Notes: a model not told the origin generated them from the sequence alone. 64,000 bases of DNA from Streptomyces cyaneofuscatus (GCF_000718135.1 NZ_JOEM01000001.1:310001-374000); one strand, 5' to 3'. Shown: positions 29,819 through 38,756, counted from the stretch's first letter. Made by a program: numbers and translations.

Positions 29819-30544
29819 CTAGTACCAGTTGTTGGCCTGCCAGAAGGACCAGGCGCCGCACGGGGAGCCGTAGCGGCTGTCCATGTAGCTGAGGCCCCAC
29901 TTGATCTGGGTGGCCGGGTTGGTCTGCCAGTCGGCGCCGGCGGAGGACATCTTGTGGCCCGGGAGGGCCTGCATCAGTCCGTACGCGCCGGAGGACGGGT
30001 TGGTCGCGCGGTAGTTCCAGGTCGACTCGTGGTTCACGATGTTGCTGAAGCACTGGAACTGGTCCGCGGGGACCATCTGACGGGCCATCGCCTGCACCTG
30101 GGCCACGGTGTACGAGCCCTGCGCGGAGAACGAGGAGGCGTCGCGGACGGAGGACCGGCTGGCACGCTCGGCCGCTTCCTTCTTCTCCTTCTCCGCCTTC
30201 TCCTCGGCCAGCCGCTCGGCCTCGGCCTTCGCCTCGGCCGCCGCCTTCTTGGACTTGGCGTCCTTGGCGGCCTGGAGACGGGCGGACTCCTCGGCCGACT
30301 TCTTCGCGGCGGAGTCGGCCGCGGATGCCTGGGCATCGGCCTGCTGCGTCAGCGAAGCGGTCTGGACCTGGGCCTGCTGGCCCGCGGGGATGTCTGCGAG
30401 CAGCGTGGTGTCGGCTGCGGCAGCCTCGAAGTTGTTGTCGTCGGCGGCAGGTGCGCCGCCCGCAGCAACGCCTACGACGGCGCCAACGGTGGTGACCGCA
30501 GTGGCAGATGCCACGGCGAACCCCCGGACCGAGATCCGGCTCAC
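29819..30544 (-). CDS. Secreted protein with C-terminal lysozyme-like (SLT) domain
   Basis: 241-residue exported protein. N-terminal signal peptide (ISVRGFAVASATAVTTVGA...), then a long Ala/Lys/Glu-rich coiled coil (about 70-145), then a transglycosylase-like domain (about 160-241) with QCFSNIVNHESTWNYRATN (catalytic Glu in NHES), SGAYGLMQALPG and WGLSYMDSRYGSPCGAWSFW. This is the goose-type SLT/RPF-like layout of Streptomyces cell-wall hydrolases that act during spore germination and growth. The GTG at 30544 with GGAAGGA upstream is preferred over the ATG six codons before. Confidence 0.87.
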   Translation of the reverse strand: MSRISVRGFAVASATAVTTVGAVVGVAAGGAPAADDNNFEAAAADTTLLADIPAGQQAQVQTASLTQQADAQASAADSAAKKSAEESARLQAAKDAKSKKAAAEAKAEAERLAEEKAEKEKKEAAERASRSSVRDASSFSAQGSYTVAQVQAMARQMVPADQFQCFSNIVNHESTWNYRATNPSSGAYGLMQALPGHKMSSAGADWQTNPATQIKWGLSYMDSRYGSPCGAWSFWQANNWY

Positions 30545-30879
30545 ATGGTGTCCTTCCAGCATCGTCCGCTTAGGTGACCTCGCGGGCGCGTTCGTGCCCC
30601 TGGCTCTGGCCTCCCTACTGCGTGGGTCACGGGAGGCACGGGCCCGTTGGGCGATCCCGGTGGAGGGGTCGCCGCGTGGTGCTCGCGGGCGGCATACGAC
30701 GGTTACGTGTGGAGTTGTGTGGTGCGTGGCGCCTCTGGAGGTGCCCAAGTGTCGTATGCGGGGCCTGACGGAAGCAAGACTCTGCCGGACGGGGATGCCA
30801 GGGGGCAATTCTGTGTTGCGTGGGAAAGGTCACACCCCGTTTGGGCCATCCGTTTTACGGAAATGACGGCGCAACACGA
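30545..30879 (-). promoter_or_regulatory. Long structured leader of the SLT-like gene
   Basis: About 335 bases without a gene. Perfect 9-bp arms GCATACGAC (30692-30700) and GTCGTATGC (30751-30759) enclose a hairpin GGCGCCTC/GAGGTGCC (30728-30745). On the minus-strand transcript this could fold as a closed multi-stem element. Some Streptomyces wall hydrolases have c-di-AMP (ydaO) riboswitch leaders, but I could not find the conserved ydaO cores here. Confidence 0.4.
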
Positions 30880-30916
30880 TGCCGCCCGGCTAAGCTCTTT
30901 GGCTCGCCGGGCGGCA
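30880..30916 (-). terminator. Terminator of the PhoH gene
   Basis: TGCCGCCCGGC (30880-30890) and GCCGGGCGGCA (30906-30916), 15-base loop, 19 bases past the stop codon. Confidence 0.8.
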
Positions 30917-30934
30917 CGAACAAGGACATGCAGG

Positions 30935-32257
30935 TCAGATGTGGCCTTCCTCCAGCATTTCGGTCACCAGTGCGGCGATCTGGGAACGCTCCGAACGCGT
31001 GAGCGTCACATGGGCGAAGAGCGGATGACCCTTCAGCTTCTCGACCACGGCGACGACTCCGTCGTACCGGCCGACCCGGAGGTTGTCCCGCTGGGCCACG
31101 TCATGGGTGAGCACCACACGGGAATTCGCCCCGATCCGGGACAACACGGTCAGCAGGACGTTCCGTTCGAGGGACTGCGCCTCGTCCACGATCACGAACG
31201 CGTCGTGGAGCGAGCGGCCGCGGATGTGGGTGAGCGGCAGGACCTCCAGCATCCCGCGCCCCAGCACCTCCTCGATGACCTCGCGCCCGGCGACCGCCGA
31301 GAGCGTGTCGAAGACCGCCTGCGCCCAGGGGCTCATCTTCTCGGCCTCGCTGCCGGGGAGGTAGCCGAGCTCCTGGCCGCCCACCGCGTACAGCGGGCGG
31401 AAGACCATCACCTTCTTGTGCTGCTGCCGCTCCAGCACCGCCTCGAGACCGGCGCAGAGCGCGAGCGCCGACTTGCCGGTGCCGGCCCGGCCGCCCAGCG
31501 AGACGATGCCGACGTCCGGGTCGAGCAGCAGGTCGAGGGCGATCCGCTGCTCGGCGCTGCGGCCGTGGATGCCGAAGGCCTCCCGGTCGCCCCGCACGAG
31601 CCGCACATTGCCTTCGGCGGTCACCCGGCCGAGCGCCTTGCCGCGCTCGGACTGGAGGACCAGCCCGGTGTGGACGGGCAGCTCGGCGGCCTCGGGGACG
31701 TACAGCGTCTCCTCGGTGAAGAGCAGGTCGACCTGCTCCCCCGAGAGGGACAGCTCGGTCATCCCGGTCCAGCCGGAGTCGGTGATGGCGAGCTCGGCGC
31801 GGTACTCCTCGGCGAGGAGGCCGACCGAGGAGGCCTTGATCCGCAGGGGCAGGTCCTTGGAGACGACCGTGACGTCGTACCCCTCCGCCTGGAGGTTGCG
31901 CGCGACCGCGAGAATCCGTGAGTCGTTGTCCCCCAGCCGGTATCCGGCGGGCAGGACTCCGGGGTCGGAGTGGTTGAGCTCGACGCGGAGCGTCCCGCCC
32001 AGATCCCCGAGCGGGATCGGGGCGTCCAGCCGGCCGTACCGGATCCGGAAGTCGTCCAGCAGGCGCAGGGCCTGCCGGGCGAAGTATCCGAGCTCCGGAT
32101 GGTGCCGTTTGGCCTCCAGCTCCGTGACCACCACGATCGGCAGCACGACTTCGTGCTCGTCGAAGCGGGCCATGGCTCCGGGATCGGCCAGCAGGACGCT
32201 GGTGTCGAGAACGTATGTGCGCCTGTCGGGCATGCGGCGCTTGCTACTGGTCACCAC
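30935..32257 (-). CDS. PIN-PhoH family ATPase
   Basis: 440-residue cytoplasmic protein. An N-terminal PIN nuclease-like domain (about 13-150) has conserved acidic residues in [21 protein letters not shown] and [11 protein letters not shown]-terminal PhoH ATPase (about 230-435) has Walker [12 protein letters not shown] and Walker B-like [13 protein letters not shown]-PhoH (PhoH2-like) proteins are RNA helicase/RNases in mycobacteria, often linked to stress. The GTG at 32257 is used; an ATG eight codons in is possible. Own terminator and promoter. Confidence 0.9.
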   Translation of the reverse strand: MVTSSKRRMPDRRTYVLDTSVLLADPGAMARFDEHEVVLPIVVVTELEAKRHHPELGYFARQALRLLDDFRIRYGRLDAPIPLGDLGGTLRVELNHSDPGVLPAGYRLGDNDSRILAVARNLQAEGYDVTVVSKDLPLRIKASSVGLLAEEYRAELAITDSGWTGMTELSLSGEQVDLLFTEETLYVPEAAELPVHTGLVLQSERGKALGRVTAEGNVRLVRGDREAFGIHGRSAEQRIALDLLLDPDVGIVSLGGRAGTGKSALALCAGLEAVLERQQHKKVMVFRPLYAVGGQELGYLPGSEAEKMSPWAQAVFDTLSAVAGREVIEEVLGRGMLEVLPLTHIRGRSLHDAFVIVDEAQSLERNVLLTVLSRIGANSRVVLTHDVAQRDNLRVGRYDGVVAVVEKLKGHPLFAHVTLTRSERSQIAALVTEMLEEGHI

Positions 32258-32658
32258 GGAAGGACGTACCCCCTCGGACGAGGTCGGGGAGTGCGACGAA
32301 CGGTCGCTGGGCTTCCCGAAGGGAGAGGACGGACCGGGATCGGGCCCCTGTGCGCGGGCCGGACCACGGCCTCCGCGTCGGCCGCAGGCTGACTGCGTCT
32401 ACGGTCCTTCGTGTGCAAAGGGCCTCCCGGGCGAGCGGACTGGGTGCCGCTCACTTGGATGCGACATCCGCCTGGTTGGTGACCGGATGTCGACCTGTCA
32501 GGGGTATTCCCTGTTCGGCCCGAAGCCATGCCGCTGCATATGACACGGTGTGGAGAAGTCCCGGTGGACGCGCGATGACGCCTCCATACGCGCCCCTGCA
32601 TGCGCGATGACTCCCCTATATGGAGGAGTCATCGGGCCGTACGGGTGAAGGGGGCCGT
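32258..32658. other. 401-base region between PhoH and uppS
   Basis: Contains the uppS terminator and a pair of related sequences GCGCGATGACGCCTCCATA and GCGCGATGACTCCCCTATA (near 32570 and 32603). No gene or known RNA seen; the upstream half is presumably the PhoH promoter. Confidence 0.5.
32606..32633 (-). terminator. uppS terminator
   Basis: GATGACTCC (32606-32614) and GGAGTCATC (32625-32633) with an AT-containing loop, downstream of uppS on the minus strand. Confidence 0.65.
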
Positions 32659-33429
32659 TCAGGCCCCGTAGCGCCGGTGGCGGGCGGCGTAGTCGCGCAG
32701 CGCCCGCAGGAAGTCGACCTTGCGGAAGGCCGGCCAGAAGACCTCGCAGAAGTAGTACTCCGAATGGGCGCTCTGCCAGAGCATGAAGCCCGACAGGCGC
32801 TGCTCGCCGCTCGTCCGGATCACCAGGTCGGGGTCGGGCTGGCCGCGGGTGTAGAGGTGCTCGGAGATCAGGTCGGTGGAGACGATCTCGGCCAGTTCCT
32901 CGAAGGTCGTGCCCCGCTCCGAGTGCTCCAGGAGCAGCGAGCGCACGGCGTCCGCGATCTCCTGGCGGCCGCCGTAGCCGACAGCGACGTTGACGATTAT
33001 CCCGTCGACATGGGACGTCGACTGCTCGGCCTCCTTGAGCACCGTCTGGGTCTCGGCGGGCAGCAGGTCGAGGGTGCCGACGTGGTGGACGCGCCACCGG
33101 CCGTCGGCGGCGAGGTTGCGCACGGTGTTCTCGATGATGCCCAGGAGCGGCTTGAGCTCGTGCTCGGGCCGGTCGAAGTTGTCCGTGGAGAGCATCCAGA
33201 GGGTGACGACCTCGACATCGGTCTCGCTGCACCAGCCGAGCAGCTCGGAGATCTTGTCCGCGCCCGCCTGGTGGCCCTGCACGGCCGAGCCGCCGGACGC
33301 CTTCGCCCACCGGCGGTTGCCGTCGAGGATGACCCCGATGTGCTTCGGCACCTGGTCATGGTCCAGGCGGCCTTCCACCCGGCGCGCGTAGAGCCTGTAC
33401 ACCAGGTCGCGGAAGTTCACTGAGTTCAC
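32659..33429 (-). CDS. uppS: Isoprenyl transferase (cis-prenyl diphosphate synthase)
   Basis: 256-residue enzyme that condenses IPP onto an allylic diphosphate, on the pathway to undecaprenyl phosphate for wall synthesis or to a shorter product. The family motifs are visible: GVILDGNRRWAKA (catalytic Asp36), TLWMLSTDNFDRPEHEL, VNVAVGYGGRQEI and DLVIRTSGEQRLSGFMLWQ. Streptomyces carry two such enzymes, one possibly making short Z-prenyl diphosphates, so the chain length is open. Starts at ATG 33429. Confidence 0.92.
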   Translation of the reverse strand: MNSVNFRDLVYRLYARRVEGRLDHDQVPKHIGVILDGNRRWAKASGGSAVQGHQAGADKISELLGWCSETDVEVVTLWMLSTDNFDRPEHELKPLLGIIENTVRNLAADGRWRVHHVGTLDLLPAETQTVLKEAEQSTSHVDGIIVNVAVGYGGRQEIADAVRSLLLEHSERGTTFEELAEIVSTDLISEHLYTRGQPDPDLVIRTSGEQRLSGFMLWQSAHSEYYFCEVFWPAFRKVDFLRALRDYAARHRRYGA

Positions 33430-33642
33430 CCTCTCGGTTCCGTACGGGCCCGGGGCCCGCCCTCCCCGTCGCCGGGGGTCGTCCGGGGTCAGCCCCCGCA
33501 GGGGAAACGCCGCGCGGTCCGCACGGACCCGCGCGGGTATGAGCCGCGCCGCACGTCGGCTTTCCCCGAAGCCGCCACATTACTGCGATCGGGTCACGGG
33601 GGCCCAACCCGGTCTGTCACAACTCCGTGATAAGGAGGGAAA

Positions 33643-34692
33643 GTGACTGATTACCTCTCCCCCGACCTCCTCTACCGCGCTGCCGACACGCGCTACGACA
33701 CCATGGAATACCGCCGCACCGGCCGCAGCGGGCTCAAGCTGCCCGCCCTCTCGCTGGGCCTGTGGCACAACTTCGGTGACGACCGTTCGCTGGACTCCCA
33801 GCGGGCGATCCTGCGCCGCGCCTTCGATCTCGGGGTCACCCACTTCGACCTGGCCAACAACTACGGGCCGCCGCCCGGCTCGGCCGAGCTGAACTTCGGC
33901 AGGCTGTTCGCGCAGGATTTCGCCCCGTACCGGGACGAGCTGGTCGTCTCCACCAAGGCCGGCTACCTGATGCGCCCCGGCCCGTACGGCGAGTGGGGCT
34001 CGCGGAAGTATCTGCTGTCCTCGCTCGACGCCTCGCTGAAGCGGATGGGCCTGGAGTACGTCGACATCTTCTACTCGCACCGCTTCGACCCGCACACCCC
34101 GCTGGAGGAGACGATGGGCGCGCTGGCGTCCGCCGTCCAGCAGGGCAAGGCGCTGTACGTCGGCGTCTCCTCGTACAACGCGGAGCAGACGGCGCAGGCG
34201 GCCCGGCTGCTGAAGGAGATGGGCGTCCCGGCCCTCATCCACCAGCCGTCCTACTCCATGATCAACCGCTGGATCGAGGACGACGGCCTGCTCGACACCC
34301 TGGAGACGGCCGGGATGGGCTGCATCTCCTTCGTGCCGCTCGCGCAGGGGCTCCTCACGAACAAGTACCTGAAGGGCATCCCGGAGGGCTCGCGCGCCAC
34401 CCAGGGCAAGTCGCTGGACCCGGGCCTGCTCTCGGACGAGGTCCTGCGCCGGCTGCGCGGCCTGAACGACATCGCGCAGGGCCGCGGCCAGTCGCTCGCC
34501 CAGCTGGCCATCGCGTGGGTGCTCCGCGACAGCCGTATGACGTCGGCGCTGATCGGCGCGTCGAGCGTGAAGCAGTTGGAGGAGAACGTGGCGGCGCTGG
34601 CCGGACCGGCGCTGACGGCCGCGGAGCTGAAGGAGATCGACGCCTTCGCCGTGGACACCGAGGGCACCAACATCTGGGCGGGACGCGGCTGA
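33643..34692 (+). CDS. Aldo/keto reductase (L-glyceraldehyde 3-phosphate reductase/YghZ type)
   Basis: 349-residue NADPH-dependent reductase, TIM-barrel fold. The AKR catalytic tetrad pieces are visible: FDLANNYGPPPGSAE (Asp and Tyr), STKAGY (Lys) and YSHRFDP (His). The N-terminal YRRTGRSGLKLPALSLGLWHNFGD and the C-terminal SSVKQLEENVAAL fit the YghZ/KvBeta-like branch. These reduce L-glyceraldehyde 3-phosphate or methylglyoxal. Starts with GTG at 33643 with AAGGAGG six bases before. Its last codons and stop form the first unit of a 17-bp tandem repeat. Confidence 0.9.
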   Translation: MTDYLSPDLLYRAADTRYDTMEYRRTGRSGLKLPALSLGLWHNFGDDRSLDSQRAILRRAFDLGVTHFDLANNYGPPPGSAELNFGRLFAQDFAPYRDELVVSTKAGYLMRPGPYGEWGSRKYLLSSLDASLKRMGLEYVDIFYSHRFDPHTPLEETMGALASAVQQGKALYVGVSSYNAEQTAQAARLLKEMGVPALIHQPSYSMINRWIEDDGLLDTLETAGMGCISFVPLAQGLLTNKYLKGIPEGSRATQGKSLDPGLLSDEVLRRLRGLNDIAQGRGQSLAQLAIAWVLRDSRMTSALIGASSVKQLEENVAALAGPALTAAELKEIDAFAVDTEGTNIWAGRG

Positions 34693-34765
34693 CGTCTGGA
34701 CGCGGCTGACGTCTGGACGCGGCTGACGTCTGGACGCAGCTGACGTCTGGACGCGGCTGACGGTC
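34681..34765 (+). repeat. 17-bp tandem repeat starting at the reductase stop codon
   Basis: Nearly five copies of GGACGCGGCTGACGTCT. Copies 1-3 are identical, the fourth has one change (GGACGCAGC) and the fifth is partial. The first copy encodes Gly-Arg-Gly-stop of the reductase. Confidence 0.9.
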
Positions 34766-35080
34766 GGTCGCGCGGGGGTCGGCGGGGCCCCGCCCTGGTC
34801 CGGGCAGAAAAAACGGGCCGGTCCGTGGGGGGGGATACGGACCGGCCCGAGGGGGGGTTTCCACCATAACCCTTCGTAAGTCCCGGCGCGTGCCGCGCCA
34901 CTCCACAACTACGCTCCGGATACGCCGGACTCCGTAACGGGCCAGGAGGAGACCCGTCGGACGGGGCTTCCGGGCCGGGATTCGTCCCCGGTATCGAGGG
35001 GGTGCGGAACGGCGCGGGCTTGACGCCGAGTGGACCCCTTGAGGACCGAAGTTGGCCTGAAGGCGTTCTAGGTTCGTGCC
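34693..35080 (+). other. 388-base region after the aldo/keto reductase
   Basis: Holds the 17-bp repeat, the terminator at 34814-34849 and then about 230 bases that presumably carry the promoter of the wHTH gene. No other gene is supported. Confidence 0.5.
34814..34849 (+). terminator. Terminator after the aldo/keto reductase
   Basis: CGGGCCGGTCCGT (34814-34826) and ACGGACCGGCCCG (34837-34849), perfect 13-bp arms, flanked by A6 on the left. Confidence 0.85.
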
Positions 35081-36334
35081 ATGACGACCCGCGCCCGTGG
35101 ATACGCGACCGTGACCTGGCCCGAGGCGAACGCCCGGAGGCTGGCCCGCCAGCACCTGTCGGGCCCGGTGCCCGGCCTCTCCCCCGCCGACGCGGTCGGC
35201 GCGATGCTCGGTACGCACGCCCAGGTGCTGTCGGCGGCCGAGCTCTCGGTGGGGCTGCGCGGCGCGGGCCTGACGCGGACGGATGTGCGTACCGCCCTGT
35301 GGACCGAGGACGCGGCCCGGCGGACCCTGGTCAAGACGTTCGGGCCGCGCGGCACGGTCCACCTCCTGCCGGCGGCGGACCTGCCGCTGTGGACCGGCGC
35401 GCTCTCCGCCCTACCGACGGGCCCGAACCCGTTCCCCAAGGACGCCCGGATGACCCCGGAGCAGGTGGAGGAGGTCGTGGCCGCGATCGGGGCGGCGCTG
35501 ACCGGGGCGGAGCTCACGGTCGACGAGCTCTCCGAGGAGGTCGTCGCCCGGACCGGGCCGTGGGCCGGGGACCTGGTGATGCCCGGCTTCCAGGAGATGT
35601 GGCCGCGCTGGCGGCAGGTCCTTCACCTGGCGGGACACCGGGGCGTGCTGGCCTACGCCCCGAACCGGGGCCGCCGGGCGACCTACACGAACCCCGGGTA
35701 CACCCCGCTGCCCGGGCCGGAGGCGCAGGCGGAGCTGGTGAAGCGGTACCTGTACGCGTACGGTCCGGCCACCCCGGCCCACTTCGCCCGGTGGCTCGCC
35801 GCGCCGAAGCGGTGGGCGGAGGGGCTGTTCGCCTCGCTGGCCGGTGCGGGGTCGGGCTCCGATCCCAGTTCCGGCTCCGGTTCCGGCTCCGGTTCCGGCT
35901 CCGGCTCCGGTTCCGGGGCGATCGAGGAGGTGGCGTTCGAGGACGCCGGGCCCGCCTGGGTGGTGGCGGGCGACACGGACTTCCCGGCCGGTCCTGTACG
36001 GGGGGTGCGACTGCTCCCCTACTTCGACGCGTTCGCCATCGCCTCGCAGCCCCGCGAGCGGCTCTTCCCCGGCCGGGCCTTCGAGCGGGCGCTCGGGGGC
36101 GGGCAGGCGGGGAACTACCCGGTGCTGCTGGTGGACGGCGCGGTCGCGGGCGTCTGGCACCAGCGCCGTTCGGGGAAGCGGATCACGGTGACGGTGGAGC
36201 CGCTGGAGTCGTCGGAGCCCTTGTCGGCGGGGCGGCTGCGGGAGTTGGAGGACGAGGTGGAGCGGGTGGGCGCGATCATGGAGGGGCGGGCGGAGCTGAC
36301 GGTGGGGGCAGTGTCGGTGGGGCCGCACGCGTAG
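35081..36334 (+). CDS. Winged-helix DNA-binding domain protein (HTH_42/YcaQ-like)
   Basis: 417-residue protein of the AlkZ/YcaQ-like family, which in relatives unhooks DNA crosslinks or excises damaged bases. N-terminal segment LARQHLSGPVPGLSPADAVGAMLGTHAQVLSA, then MPGFQEMWPRWRQVLHLAGHRGVLAYAPN and the C-terminal VLLVDGAVAGVWHQRRSGKRITV are typical. An unusual Gly-Ser repeat (about residues 253-282) is inserted in the middle and is not part of the fold. Glycosylase activity is not provable from sequence. Starts with ATG at 35081. Confidence 0.8.
   Translation: MTTRARGYATVTWPEANARRLARQHLSGPVPGLSPADAVGAMLGTHAQVLSAAELSVGLRGAGLTRTDVRTALWTEDAARRTLVKTFGPRGTVHLLPAADLPLWTGALSALPTGPNPFPKDARMTPEQVEEVVAAIGAALTGAELTVDELSEEVVARTGPWAGDLVMPGFQEMWPRWRQVLHLAGHRGVLAYAPNRGRRATYTNPGYTPLPGPEAQAELVKRYLYAYGPATPAHFARWLAAPKRWAEGLFASLAGAGSGSDPSSGSGSGSGSGSGSGSGAIEEVAFEDAGPAWVVAGDTDFPAGPVRGVRLLPYFDAFAIASQPRERLFPGRAFERALGGGQAGNYPVLLVDGAVAGVWHQRRSGKRITVTVEPLESSEPLSAGRLRELEDEVERVGAIMEGRAELTVGAVSVGPHA
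35867..35916 (+). repeat. GGYTCC hexanucleotide repeat encoding a Gly-Ser linker
   Basis: About eight copies of GGCTCC/GGTTCC in frame encode SGSGSGSG inside the wHTH protein. It is prone to slippage but keeps frame, since each unit is 6 bp. Confidence 0.85.
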
Positions 36335-36374
36335 GGGGCGGGGGCTTTCGGCGGGGCGCCTCGACGGGGCGCCC

Positions 36375-36836
36375 TCAGTGCGGGTGGAAGCGGACCGCCA
36401 GGGTGTCCCCCGCCGCGACCACGAAGTCGCCTTCCTGGCAGCGGATCACCGCCTCATGGACCTCGCCGCACCCGTCCCTGCGCTCCAGCGTGCCGACGAC
36501 CGTCCAGCCACCCTCGTACGGCACCGGCGGCAGCTGCGTCAGCGGGGCGTGCTGCCACTGGTTCGCCGGTACGCACCAGTCGGGCAGCAGCGGCCAGGCG
36601 CCCGGGGTGACGCATAACGTCCAGTCGGAGGTGCAGGTCAGCAGGACGGACTCGCCCCGGTCGATCACGAACTCCACGGCCTCCGGCTCGCCCGCGCGCC
36701 CCTCGGGCCGGTAGAAGACCCCCTGCACGGCGGTGATCCGGGAACCCGTGAGCCAGTCGGAGTTGCCGCTCCGGGGGCTCCGAGGACTCCGGGGGCGCCC
36801 GACCGGGCCGCCGTACTCTTCCCTCTCCACCGTCAT
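36375..36836 (-). CDS. Conserved hypothetical protein
   Basis: 153 residues, probably soluble. The N-terminal 25 residues are low-complexity (RPRSPRSPRSG), followed by a compact acidic/aromatic domain with ITAVQGVFYRPEGRAGEPEAVEF, LLTCTSDWTLCV and CQEGDFVVAAGDTLAVRFHPH. No family is recognised and there are no signal or membrane segments. The ATG at 36836 is preceded by GGGGAG. Same strand as the methyltransferase upstream (36964-37791), 127 bases apart. Confidence 0.6.
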   Translation of the reverse strand: MTVEREEYGGPVGRPRSPRSPRSGNSDWLTGSRITAVQGVFYRPEGRAGEPEAVEFVIDRGESVLLTCTSDWTLCVTPGAWPLLPDWCVPANQWQHAPLTQLPPVPYEGGWTVVGTLERRDGCGEVHEAVIRCQEGDFVVAAGDTLAVRFHPH

Positions 36837-36963
36837 GGCCACTCCCCGTCTCCCTCGCTGGGCCTGCTCCCACCGTGTAGGACGGCGGCTCGCACGATCG
36901 CGTTGCCTGGCGGGCAAGGCTGAACTGGCGTCCGGCGTCAGCAGGTTGACACTCGTTGATACG

Positions 36964-37791
36964 TCACAGGGGCTTACGGGCCTCAATCAGGAAGCGGGTG
37001 GTGTGGGCGAGGAACGGCCCTTCCTCCTCGATCTTCCGGTGGAGTGCGGCCAGTTGGGGCCGGTACCGCTCGACGGTGAATCCGGGCACCATCCAGATCA
37101 CCTTGCGGAGGAAGTAGACCACCGCGCCGATGTCGAAGAACTCGGTGCGCAGCCGCTCCAGGCGCACGTCGACGACCTCAAGACCGGCCGCCTCGGCGGC
37201 GGCGCGCGCGTCCTCGGGGTCGCGGCCGCGGCGCACCTCGGGCGGCTGCGGGCCGAGGAAGAACTCGACGAGCTCGAAGACGCTCGCCGGGCCGACCTGC
37301 TGCGAGAAGTACGTACCGCCGGGGGCGAGCACCCGGGCGATCTCCTCCCACCAGGTGGTCACCGGATGCCGGCTGACCACCAGGTCGAAGGCCGCGTCCC
37401 CGAAGGGCAGCGGCGGCTCGTCCGCGTCCGCGACGACGACGGCGCCGAGGGGGTGCAGGAGCGCGGTGGCGCGGGCGATGTTCGGCGGCCAGGACTCGGT
37501 GGCCACGGTGACCGGCGGGAGCTTCGGCGCGGCGGCGAGCACCTCGCCGCCGCCGGTCTGGATGTCGAGCGCGGCACGGGCCTCACCGAGCCGGCCGGCC
37601 ATGGCGCGGGCGTACCCCCAGGAGGGGCGCTGCTCGGTGGCCCGGCCCTCCAGCCAGGAGAAGTCCCATCCGTCCACGGAGACGGAGTCGGCCTCGGCGA
37701 CGAGGGCCTCGAACCGGTCGCGGGAGGCGGCGGAGGAGAAGGCCGGTACGGAGTGCGGGGGCGGAGGGGGCGGAGGGGACTGTTCGGACAT
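36964..37791 (-). CDS. Class I SAM-dependent methyltransferase
   Basis: 275 residues. A Pro-rich start precedes a Rossmann-type core: ALDIQTGGGEVLAAAPKL (motif I; GGG instead of GxGxG with the acidic residue before it), VVVADADEPPLPFGDAAFDLVVSRHPVTTWWEEIARVLAPGGTYFSQ (motifs II-III read in pieces). It resembles the type 11 methyltransferase family. The substrate is not predictable. Starts at ATG 37791. Head-to-tail with the hypothetical gene before the Tad region. Confidence 0.85.
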   Translation of the reverse strand: MSEQSPPPPPPPHSVPAFSSAASRDRFEALVAEADSVSVDGWDFSWLEGRATEQRPSWGYARAMAGRLGEARAALDIQTGGGEVLAAAPKLPPVTVATESWPPNIARATALLHPLGAVVVADADEPPLPFGDAAFDLVVSRHPVTTWWEEIARVLAPGGTYFSQQVGPASVFELVEFFLGPQPPEVRRGRDPEDARAAAEAAGLEVVDVRLERLRTEFFDIGAVVYFLRKVIWMVPGFTVERYRPQLAALHRKIEEEGPFLAHTTRFLIEARKPL

Positions 37792-37883
37792 ACGGGGATC
37801 GTGTCAGGCCGGGGGCGGGTGGCGCGAATGGATTCCGGGACGTACGGGTGGTTCACCTGCCGGGCCCGGTCCCGGTCCCGGGC

Positions 37884-38705
37884 TCAGGCCGCCAGGGCTC
37901 CCAGCAGCACACCGACCAGCGCCCCCGCGATCATGAACGGGCCGAACGGGATGCCGGTCTTGCGCCCCGCGCGCCGGAGCAGGACGAGCCCGAGTCCGTA
38001 CGCCGCGCCGAACAGGAACCCGGCGAACCCGCCCAGGAACAGCACCTCCCAGCCGTACCAGCCGAGGGCGACGCCCAGGGCGAGGGCCAGCTTCACGTCG
38101 CCGAAGCCCATGCCGTTCGGGTTGATGAGGAAGAGCAGGAGGTAGAAGCCGCCGAGCACCAGCCCGCCGAGGAGCCCGGAGGCCCAGGATCCGGCGTGTC
38201 CGGGGAGCAGGGCGGCCCCGCCGAGGAGGAGGACGGCCGCAGCGGCCAGGGGAAGGGTGAGCGGGTCGGGCAGCCGGTGGACGCGGCGGTCGACGGTGGC
38301 GAGGAGGACGGCGGGCGGGGCGAGGAGCAGCCACGCGGCAAGCTCGGGCCGGGGCCCCGTGGCGGCGGCAAGCGTGACGCAGGCGAGGGCGGTGATGAGG
38401 GGAGCGAGGGCGCCGGGGGCGTAGGCGTACGGGAGGGGGGCGGGGGGCTCCGTTTCCTCCCCGTACGCCACAGGGGCTTCCGCCTCGTCTCCGTACCGTA
38501 CGGAGGTCTGTACGCGGGATGCGCAAGGCGTACAGCGGGCCCGGCCCCACCAGCCGCCGAGCGGGCCCGTGAACGCGTGCCCGGCGGGGCAGGCGGTGCG
38601 CCAGGGCTCCTCGGGTTGGACGGCGAACCGGTACGCGGCGCGCGGGATCAGCAGTCCGGTGGCACCACCCCAGACAGCGGCGACGGCGAGCAGCACGAGG
38701 TCCAC
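37884..38705 (-). CDS. Prepilin peptidase (A24 family)
   Basis: 273-residue inner-membrane aspartyl protease that cleaves class III (Flp) pre-pilin leaders. Both catalytic sites are present: Asp139 in TVDRRVHRLPD and Asp203 in GMGFGDVKLA (GxGD motif). An N-terminal cysteine cluster C39, C58, C61 (RARCTPC) matches the PilD-type cytoplasmic domain, and there are about seven to eight helices. Starts with GTG at 38705. A copy of the shared TGGGYCC-N2-GGRCCCA palindrome lies 36-51 bases upstream. Probably processes the Flp pilin at 51.6 kb and the TadE-like proteins. Confidence 0.9.
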   Translation of the reverse strand: MDLVLLAVAAVWGGATGLLIPRAAYRFAVQPEEPWRTACPAGHAFTGPLGGWWGRARCTPCASRVQTSVRYGDEAEAPVAYGEETEPPAPLPYAYAPGALAPLITALACVTLAAATGPRPELAAWLLLAPPAVLLATVDRRVHRLPDPLTLPLAAAAVLLLGGAALLPGHAGSWASGLLGGLVLGGFYLLLFLINPNGMGFGDVKLALALGVALGWYGWEVLFLGGFAGFLFGAAYGLGLVLLRRAGRKTGIPFGPFMIAGALVGVLLGALAA

Positions 38706-38740
38706 GCCACGACCCTAATCGGCCGCGCGGACAAGGGGCT

Positions 38741-38756
38741 TGGGTCCTGGGGCCCA
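38741..38756. promoter_or_regulatory. Shared Tad palindrome, site 1
   Basis: TGGGTCC-TG-GGGCCCA, between the divergent prepilin peptidase and DUF192 genes. A rearranged GGACCCA-GGGG-TGGGCTCC follows at about 38771. See the findings. Confidence 0.6.

Noticed and set aside
30545..30879. ydaO (c-di-AMP) riboswitch
   Set aside because: Tested because such leaders precede Streptomyces wall hydrolases; the conserved ydaO cores are not visible.
33588..33603. Loose GGGTCA...GGGCCCA near uppS as another shared palindrome
   Set aside because: Arm mismatch and wrong spacing; not counted with the four Tad sites.
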